Positions 59,067 through 64,000 of a stretch of DNA of 64,000 bases are shown piece after piece. Both the position numbers and the translations under genes were made by a program. The notes beneath the pieces are model-generated. The model searched no databases. It saw only the letters and a list, made by a program, of their open reading frames with translations, and was not told where the DNA came from. The stretch spans positions 1,322,001 through 1,386,000 of the forward strand of contig NZ_CP155792.1 in NCBI RefSeq assembly GCF_039729015.1, in the 5' to 3' direction. The DNA is from Blastococcus sp. HT6-30. Lineage in GTDB: Bacteria; Actinomycetota; Actinomycetes; Mycobacteriales; Geodermatophilaceae. The first letter of the stretch is position 1. Each line of letters opens with the position of its first letter.

Positions 59067-59450
59067 GTGCGGCACGAGCACCCGGTCCGGCTCCGCTGGT
59101 CGGACCCCGACATGCTGGGCCACGTCAACCACGCGCGGGCACTGAGCCTCCTGGAGGACGCACGGCTCGCACTGGGGGACGACCACGCCGGGGGAGGGCT
59201 GATCCTCGCCCGTCTTGAGGTGGACTACCTGCGCCAGCTCTACTACCGGGTCGGCGAGGAGCTCTGCGTGCACAGCTGGGTGACCCGGCTGGGCACGAAG
59301 TCCTTCACGATGCGGCAGGAGCTGGCGCAGGACGGGGAGGTGGCCATCCGCGCCGACGTCGTCCTGGTGGTCTTCGACTTCGCGGCGAACGCCAGCCGGC
59401 CGATGACCGAGGCCGAGCGGGCGCACTGGACGCGCTACCTGGAGGGCTGA
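59067..59450 (+). CDS. 4HBT hot-dog-fold acyl-CoA thioesterase
   Basis: This encodes 127 residues from the GTG at 59067. Typical YbgC/FcbC-like motif LRWSDPDMLGHVNHARAL has the catalytic Asp in WSDPD and the HVNH signature. VDYLRQLYYRVGEEL gives the central helix and strand. It hydrolyses acyl-CoA thioesters; substrate unknown. It overlaps no neighbour but begins 1 bp after the previous stop, so it is the last gene of the operon, followed by a hairpin. Confidence 0.88.
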   Translation: MRHEHPVRLRWSDPDMLGHVNHARALSLLEDARLALGDDHAGGGLILARLEVDYLRQLYYRVGEELCVHSWVTRLGTKSFTMRQELAQDGEVAIRADVVLVVFDFAANASRPMTEAERAHWTRYLEG

Positions 59451-59460
59451 CCGGCCCGTC

Positions 59461-59500
59461 GGTGGTTGCGCGTGCGCGGTGCCCGCGCACGCGCACCACC
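59461..59500 (+). terminator. Hairpin terminator after the thioesterase gene
   Basis: GGTGGT(T)GCGCGTGCGCG (59461-59478, one bulged T) pairs with CGCGCACGCGCACCACC (59484-59500). It lies 10 nt past the stop. Confidence 0.65.
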
Positions 59501-59606
59501 GGGTGCCGGCGCGTCGCGGTGCTGGTCGGGGCGCCGGTCGAGCCCGCGGATGTGATCATCTCCGCCGATCGGGGTAGGGCAGCCCGAGTCGAGGAGAGGA
59601 GCGATC

Positions 59607-60035
59607 ATGCCGAAGACGGCGAAGAACGGCTCCGCCAAGCAGTCGGAGCTGCCCAGCACGCTGCAGCGGTCGCCGAAGAAGGCGCAGCGCACCTTCACCA
59701 AGGCCTACGACTCCGCGGTGGAGGAGTACGACGACGAGGAGCGCGCCAACCGGACGGCGTGGGCCGCGGTGAAGCACAGCTTCGAGAAGGTCGGCGACCG
59801 TTGGGCTCGAAAAGAAAAGGGCAAGAAGGGCCCGTCCGACGCCCAAGCCGCAGGCGGGCGCGGTACCGGCAAGGAGACCAAGGGCGGCGTCGACGCCAAC
59901 GCCTCGAAGTCCCATCTCTACGACGTGGCCAAGAAGCTCGACATCTCGGGCCGCTCGAAGATGGGGAAGAAGGACCTCGTCGCCGCCATCCAGAAGGCGA
60001 ATGACAAGAAGACCGCCGCGGCGCGCAAGAAGTAG
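59607..60035 (+). CDS. ChaB-family protein with C-terminal Rho-N/SAP-like domain
   Basis: This encodes 142 residues. The ATG at 59607 follows GAGGAGAGGAG. The N-terminal ChaB domain (about 12-65) has LPSTLQRSPKKAQRTFTKAY and NRTAWAAVKHSFEKVGDRW. The C-terminus (SHLYDVAKKLDISGRSKMGK, then LVAAIQKAN) is a Rho-N-like helical domain that often binds nucleic acid. Lys-rich overall. The role is unknown; similar fusions are widespread in actinobacteria. A 15-bp hairpin terminator follows. Confidence 0.9.
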   Translation: MPKTAKNGSAKQSELPSTLQRSPKKAQRTFTKAYDSAVEEYDDEERANRTAWAAVKHSFEKVGDRWARKEKGKKGPSDAQAAGGRGTGKETKGGVDANASKSHLYDVAKKLDISGRSKMGKKDLVAAIQKANDKKTAAARKK

Positions 60036-60057
60036 CCGGCGTCCACCGCGGACCGTC

Positions 60058-60090
60058 CCGGGCCGGGCACCCACGGGGTGCCCGGCCCGG
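60058..60090 (+). terminator. 15-bp perfect hairpin between convergent genes
   Basis: CCGGGCCGGGCACCC (60058-60072) pairs exactly with 60076-60090 around the loop ACG. It ends 6 bp from the stop of the convergent M24 peptidase gene, so it is a two-way terminator. Confidence 0.8.
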
Positions 60091-60096
60091 TGCCGT

Positions 60097-61407
60097 TCAG
60101 CTACTTAACAGCAGGATGAACCCGGTCTGCCGACCGTCGAGGTACTCGACACCGGCGCCGGTCAGCGCGACGCCCTCCTCCAACCCGAGCCGCACGCACT
60201 GCCCGTCCCACTCGGGGACCGGCCGGCGGACGGCGAGCTCCAGCGCGTACGCCGTGTCGGAATGCACCGGGTAGTCGCCGGCGCCGGGCACGCCGTGCTG
60301 CTGGTCCCACTGCCCGATCGCCGGGCCGGCACCGTGCCCGTGGAAGCCGATCGGGTGCGAGTACACGTCGCCGTCGATCCCCTCGGCGGCGGCCGCGGCC
60401 CGGGCCGTGGCCAGCACCTCGTTGCCCGTCCGGCCGGGGAGCAGCGCCGCGGCGGTCAGCTCCTGCAGCCGGTTCGCCGCAGCCATCGCGGCCCGCAGCC
60501 CCGCCGGAGCCGCCGTCTCGCCGGGGCGCAACACGTACGCGTTGCGCTGGGTGTCGGTCCGCAGACCCAGGGAGCTGAGCCCGACGTCGCAGTGCAGCAG
60601 GTCGCCCGGCTCCACCACCGCGTCGTAGGGGACGCCGGGCAGCAGCGTGCTCTGCTCCTCGACCAGCGGTACCCCGGCCCGCTGCAGGAGCACCGAGGGC
60701 TGGAACCACGGGTCCACCCCGAGGTCGTGGAAGCGCTGCCGGATCCACCAGGCCACGTCCAGTGCCGTCGTCGTCCCGACCGTGACCACGGCGGAGGAGA
60801 ACGCCTCGGCGATGACCTGGTGCGCCAGCCGGTTCATCGCGTGCAACGCCGCGATCTCCTCGGGCAGCCGCGTCTCCAGCCAGCCGACCGCCAGCCGCTC
60901 GGCCGACACCACCCGGTCGGCGTAGGGGCCCAGCGCCTCGGTCAGCAGCCGGTGCTCGGTGTGCGAGAGCCCGTCGGCCAGCGCGAAGTGCTCGGAGACG
61001 TCGACGCCGATGCGCCCGGGATCGGCCTGCTCGACGAACCGGCGCACCTCGGCCCACTGGGCGCGCTCGGCGGGCTCCCCGCCGCCGGCCGCGGCGGTCC
61101 AGGCCGGCAGGAACTGGCCGACCGGATAGCGGGAGACCGCAGCGGGCGTCACGCCGTCGTCGCTGCGGTGCAGCAGCAGGATGGTGCGGCGCCGTGCGGA
61201 CAGCCAGGTGGCCGGCAGCAGCGTCGCGAGGACCGGGTCCTCGTTGTACTCGCGCCCGACCACGATCCACAGGTCGATGCCGGCCCTGTCCATCAGGCCG
61301 GGAAGCACGTCGAGCAGCCGCTGGGTGAGCCAGCGGTCGCGCACGTCGGCCTGCTCCCGCAGCGGCAGGGGCACCGTCCGCGTCGGATCAGGCGCGACGA
61401 CCGTCAT
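60097..61407 (-). CDS. M24-family metallopeptidase (aminopeptidase P/prolidase-like)
   Basis: This encodes 436 residues from the ATG at 61407. The N-terminal creatinase-like domain (IDLWIVVGREYNEDP) is followed by the pita-bread catalytic domain. Metal ligands appear as Asp-Asp in LLHCDVGL and RTDTQRN, His in SHPIGFHGHGAGP and two Glu in ALELAV and LEEGVALTG. The family cleaves X-Pro bonds or related substrates. There is no signal peptide. It is divergent from the cupin gene. Confidence 0.9.
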   Translation of the reverse strand: MTVVAPDPTRTVPLPLREQADVRDRWLTQRLLDVLPGLMDRAGIDLWIVVGREYNEDPVLATLLPATWLSARRRTILLLHRSDDGVTPAAVSRYPVGQFLPAWTAAAGGGEPAERAQWAEVRRFVEQADPGRIGVDVSEHFALADGLSHTEHRLLTEALGPYADRVVSAERLAVGWLETRLPEEIAALHAMNRLAHQVIAEAFSSAVVTVGTTTALDVAWWIRQRFHDLGVDPWFQPSVLLQRAGVPLVEEQSTLLPGVPYDAVVEPGDLLHCDVGLSSLGLRTDTQRNAYVLRPGETAAPAGLRAAMAAANRLQELTAAALLPGRTGNEVLATARAAAAAEGIDGDVYSHPIGFHGHGAGPAIGQWDQQHGVPGAGDYPVHSDTAYALELAVRRPVPEWDGQCVRLGLEEGVALTGAGVEYLDGRQTGFILLLSS

Positions 61408-61574
61408 GCATCTAGGGAAGCAGAGAACCGCCGGACCCACCGGTCGAGAACGCCGGACCGGTAGGGGCGGTCACGGGTTCAGGGTGCGGTACGGATCGGT
61501 CGACGGTCACCGGCTCGTGCGCGGTCAACACCGCAACGCCCCCATCGGGGTGGCCGAGGTGCCAGGCTGAGGGC

Positions 61575-62048
61575 ATGTCGCACCCTGATCCGGCGCTCGT
61601 CGACGTCCGGTCCCTCGCCGACCACCCCCTGACCGAGGCCGGGGAGGGACAGGCGCTGCGCATGGTCGCCCCGGGAGCGGTGACCGCCGGCCGCTTCGGC
61701 CTCGTCGAGTACCGGCTCGGCCCGCGGACGGCCGGGGCGGCGCCGCACTACCACCGCACCTTCTCCGAGTCCTTCTACGTGCTCTCGGGCCGGCTGACCC
61801 TCTACGCCGACGGAGCCTGGCAGAGCTACCGGCCGGGCGACTTCGCCATCGCCCACGAGCAGGGGGTGCACGGCTTCCGCAACGACGGCGACGAGCCGGC
61901 CTCGATGCTCATCCTGTTCACGCCCGGGGTGGCCCGGGAGACCTTCTTCGCCGAGATGGCCGAGATCGGGCGCCGCGAGCAGCCACCCACGAAGGAGGAG
62001 ATGGCCGCGGTCTACGCCCGGCACGACCAGGTGATGGTCGAGGTCTGA
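61575..62048 (+). CDS. Cupin-domain protein
   Basis: This encodes 157 residues from the ATG at 61575. The single cupin barrel (about 40-115) has metal-site residues in APHYHRTFSESFYVLSGRL (His-His-Glu) and HGFRNDGDEPA (His). This is the usual Mn/Fe cupin pattern. The C-terminal helix is short and acidic. No enzyme class can be inferred. A 58-bp gap separates it from the next small gene. Confidence 0.85.
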   Translation: MSHPDPALVDVRSLADHPLTEAGEGQALRMVAPGAVTAGRFGLVEYRLGPRTAGAAPHYHRTFSESFYVLSGRLTLYADGAWQSYRPGDFAIAHEQGVHGFRNDGDEPASMLILFTPGVARETFFAEMAEIGRREQPPTKEEMAAVYARHDQVMVEV

Positions 62049-62106
62049 GCGGGGTCGGGCCCCGGGTGGAAAGCTGGACGCCGACGACGAGCGAAGGAGG
62101 CTGCGC

Positions 62107-62289
62107 ATGCCCCTGGGACCCTGGTTCTACTGCCTCAAGCACAACCGGGTCGAGGACCGCGACGGGTGCGCCGAGCGCCACCGGCTCGGCCCGTACGACA
62201 CCCGGCAGGAGGCCGAGCACGCGCTGGCGGCCGTCGCCGAGCGGAACGAGAAGCTCGACGCGGAGGACCGCGAGTGGGAGGACCGCTGA
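62107..62289 (+). CDS. Conserved small actinobacterial protein (60 residues)
   Basis: This encodes 60 residues. The ATG at 62107 follows AAGGAGG. It reads PLGPWFYCLKHNRVEDRDGC near the start (Cys9, His11 and Cys20 could form a metal knuckle) and then LGPYDTRQEAEHALAAV, an alpha-beta unit like the end of a SPOR module. Such short proteins recur in actinobacterial genomes. Function unknown. Confidence 0.75.
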   Translation: MPLGPWFYCLKHNRVEDRDGCAERHRLGPYDTRQEAEHALAAVAERNEKLDAEDREWEDR

Positions 62290-62359
62290 CCCCCGCCCCG
62301 GGGGACAGGCATGATCGGTCCCGGAGGCCGGGCTGTCCGGCGCCGCGAGAGGGGTGGAC

Positions 62360-63055
62360 GTGACGGACGGTCGCGCGGTCGAGGAACTGGTCGTCGGGGT
62401 GCTGGGGGGCACCGGGCCCCAGGGGCGCGGGCTCGCGGTCCGGCTGGCGGCCCAGGGGCAGCGGGTGCTGCTCGGCTCGCGGGACGGCGAGCGCGCCGCG
62501 GAGGTGGCGGCCCAGGTCGCCGAGCGTGCGGCGACGGTCGCCACCGGGGTCGAGGTGTCGGTCACCGGCGGTTCGAACGTCGACGTCGCCGGCGCGGCGG
62601 ATCTGGTCATCGTCGCCGTCCCGTTCGTCGGGCACGCCGCGACCCTGGCCGAGCTGGCCACCCCGCTGGCGGGGAAGATCGTCGTCGACTGCGTCGTCCC
62701 CATGGGCTTCGACGAGCTCGGCGCCTACGTGCTCGACGTCGAGGAGGGCAGCGTCGCCCAGCAGGCCGCCGCGCTGCTGCCTGACTCGCACGTGGTCGGG
62801 GCCTTCCACCACCTGTCGGCCACGCTGCTCGAGGATCTCTCGAAGCCGACGATCGACGGCGACGTGATGGTGGTCGGCGACGACCGGGCGTCGATGGACA
62901 CGGTGCAGGCGCTCGCCGGCCGGCTGCCCGGCATGCGCGGCATCTACGCCGGCCGGCTGCGCAACGCTCGCCAGGTCGAGGCGCTCACCATCAACCTGGT
63001 GTCGGTGAACCGGCGGTACAAGGTGCACGCCGGCGTCCGCATCACCGACGTCTGA
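62360..63055 (+). CDS. npdG: NADPH-dependent F420 reductase (F420H2:NADP oxidoreductase)
   Basis: This encodes 231 residues. The GTG at 62360 has AGAGGGG just upstream; a GTG two codons earlier is possible. The Rossmann motif LGGTGPQGRGLAVRLAAQ with LLGSRD binds NADPH, and the C-terminal segment (GAFHHLSATLLEDL, then INLVSVNRRYK) matches the F420 domain. It passes hydride between NADPH and coenzyme F420, so the organism is expected to make F420. Confidence 0.93.
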   Translation: MTDGRAVEELVVGVLGGTGPQGRGLAVRLAAQGQRVLLGSRDGERAAEVAAQVAERAATVATGVEVSVTGGSNVDVAGAADLVIVAVPFVGHAATLAELATPLAGKIVVDCVVPMGFDELGAYVLDVEEGSVAQQAAALLPDSHVVGAFHHLSATLLEDLSKPTIDGDVMVVGDDRASMDTVQALAGRLPGMRGIYAGRLRNARQVEALTINLVSVNRRYKVHAGVRITDV

Positions 63056-63093
63056 AGGAGGACCTCGTCCTCCCCGGCCGTCGCACGGTCGGC

Positions 63094-63873
63094 GTGGGGC
63101 CCGGGACGGGGCCGGGGGTGCCGGTGCTGCGTGACGACTCGGGGACGGCGTTCGACGGCCCGCCGCCCCGGCGGGTCGTCTCGCTGGTCCCGTCGCTGAC
63201 CGAGGCGATCGCGGTCACCGACCCGTCGCTGCTGGCCGGTGCCACCGACTGGTGCACCCACCCCGTCAGCCTCGGCGTGCCGCGCGTCGGCGGCACCAAG
63301 TGGCCCGACGTCGACCGGGTCCTGGCGCTGCGTCCGGACCTGGTGGTCGCCAACGCCGAGGAGAACCGGGAGGAGGACGTCGCGGCGCTGCGGAAAGCGG
63401 GCATCCCGGTCTGGATCACCGCGCCGGCCACCGTCGATCAGGCGCTGGACACCCTCGGCCGGGTGCTCGCGGTGCTCGACCGGCCCGATCCGGAGTGGCT
63501 GGTCCGCGCTCGGGAGGTCTGGGCCGACCCGCCCCGCCTGCCCGGCGTCAGCGCCGTCGTCCCGATCTGGCGCCGGCCCTGGATGGTGCTCGGGCGGGAC
63601 ACCTTCGCCGGTGACGTGCTGTCCCGGCTCGGCGTCCGCAACGTCTTCGCCGGCTCCGCGGACCGGTACCCGCGGCTCGGCCGCGACGAGCCGGGCACCG
63701 TCCCCGCCGAGTTGGTGGTGTTCCCCGACGAGCCCTACGCGTTCACCCCGGACGACGGTCCCGAGGCGTGGCCGCAGGCCCGCCCGGCGTTCGTCAGCGG
63801 GCGGCACCTCACCTGGTACGGCCCGTCGCTCGTCGAGGCGCCGGCCGTGCTGCTCGGTCAACTAGCCGACTGA
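63094..63873 (+). CDS. Helical-backbone metal receptor (BtuF-like) without a signal peptide
   Basis: This encodes 259 residues from the GTG at 63094; other GTGs at 63118 and 63124 are possible. It has the periplasmic-binding fold of BtuF/vitamin B12 receptors: RRVVSLVPSLTEAIAV, LVGATDWCTHPVSLG-like segment and RVLALRPDLVVANAEENREE, and a late GTVPAELVVFPDEPYAF. There is no signal peptide, lipobox or transporter gene next to it. So it may be a cytosolic cobalamin or metal-binding protein rather than a transport receptor. Confidence 0.8.
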   Translation: MGPGTGPGVPVLRDDSGTAFDGPPPRRVVSLVPSLTEAIAVTDPSLLAGATDWCTHPVSLGVPRVGGTKWPDVDRVLALRPDLVVANAEENREEDVAALRKAGIPVWITAPATVDQALDTLGRVLAVLDRPDPEWLVRAREVWADPPRLPGVSAVVPIWRRPWMVLGRDTFAGDVLSRLGVRNVFAGSADRYPRLGRDEPGTVPAELVVFPDEPYAFTPDDGPEAWPQARPAFVSGRHLTWYGPSLVEAPAVLLGQLAD

Positions 63874-64000
63874 CGTCTCACCACGCGACCAATGCCCCGC
63901 TCTGGGGGCCTTCCTCGCGGTCAGGCAGTCCTGCACGACCCGCAGAGCACGGGGGCAACTCCCGGAGCGGTCGCCCGGCGGGCCGTCAGTCGAAGGAGTG
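63874..64000. other. Window end, no supported gene
   Basis: The last 127 bp contain no clear gene. A minus-strand stop (TGA, 63987-63989) preceded by sense reading HSFD could be the 3' end of a gene that enters from the right, but too little is visible to assign it. Confidence 0.35.

Noticed and set aside
59551-59577. Stress-sigma promoter before the ChaB gene (GGGTAG at 59572)
   Set aside because: No GNNT element lies 14-16 bp upstream, so the match to the pair at 57274-57332 is incomplete.
1-64000. CRISPR arrays, insertion sequences, prophage genes or integrases
   Set aside because: No regularly spaced repeats, transposase motifs or phage structural genes were seen on either strand.

Overview
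The window is very G+C-rich, gene-dense DNA with many GTG starts and 4-bp ATGA/GTGA gene overlaps. It comes from an actinobacterium. The block accD6-fabF-acpP-fabH-fabD-PucR regulator-aceE-DUF3052-ahpE, and the Nif3 / zinc-ribbon / RNase H-phosphatase group, both have the gene order known from Mycobacterium. A WS/DGAT, an F420-NADP reductase, a PIG-L deacetylase and a mycothiol-type DinB protein fit the same phylum. The gene mix looks like Geodermatophilaceae (Blastococcus, Geodermatophilus or Modestobacter), but that family placement is inference. No insertion sequence, phage or CRISPR array was seen.

Region 1 (1-6.0 kb): the end of an unrecognised gene, an alpha/beta hydrolase, a frameshifted lipoprotein remnant, tRNA-Met, a c-di-AMP (ydaO-type) riboswitch in front of an M23 peptidoglycan hydrolase, a VTT-domain membrane protein and a DinB-like protein. 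Region 2 (6.0-19.8 kb): DUF3145, then the type II fatty-acid operon on the minus strand with its PucR/FasR-like regulator, aceE, DUF3052, AhpE and tRNA-Val. The acpP cistron is bracketed by RNA stem-loops. Region 3 (19.9-27.6 kb): four lipid-type genes (three alpha/beta hydrolases and a WS/DGAT overlapping an epimerase) and a FUSC transporter. Region 4 (27.7-38.2 kb): Nif3, cstA with a small CC-motif protein, zinc-ribbon protein, RNase H/phosphatase, TauE, DoxX-like, PIG-L deacetylase, RNase P RNA, a VOC protein, and a second ydaO-type riboswitch driving a LysM protein.

Region 5 (38.3-56.8 kb): a methyltransferase and an APC permease, then one prepilin peptidase followed by two complete tandem tad (Flp/type IVb pilus) loci: flp-tadE-tadG-cpaB-tadZ-tadA-tadB-tadC. 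The second locus ends with an OmpA-type lipoprotein. The two loci are diverged paralogues, except that 1,231 bp of the tadA ATPase gene appear identical in both, which points to gene conversion. Each locus has a long stem-loop between pilin gene and tadE, which would allow excess pilin expression.

Region 6 (56.9-64 kb): a hypothetical gene diverging from a Balon/Rv2629-type ribosome-binding factor gene, with mirror-image stress-sigma-like promoters (GTGT-N15-GGGTAGGCG) between them. Then come DUF2795, a small acidic protein, a 4HBT thioesterase, a ChaB/Rho-N protein, an M24 peptidase, a cupin, a 60-residue conserved protein, NADPH-F420 reductase and a metal-receptor-fold protein. Most convergent gene ends carry strong perfect hairpins.
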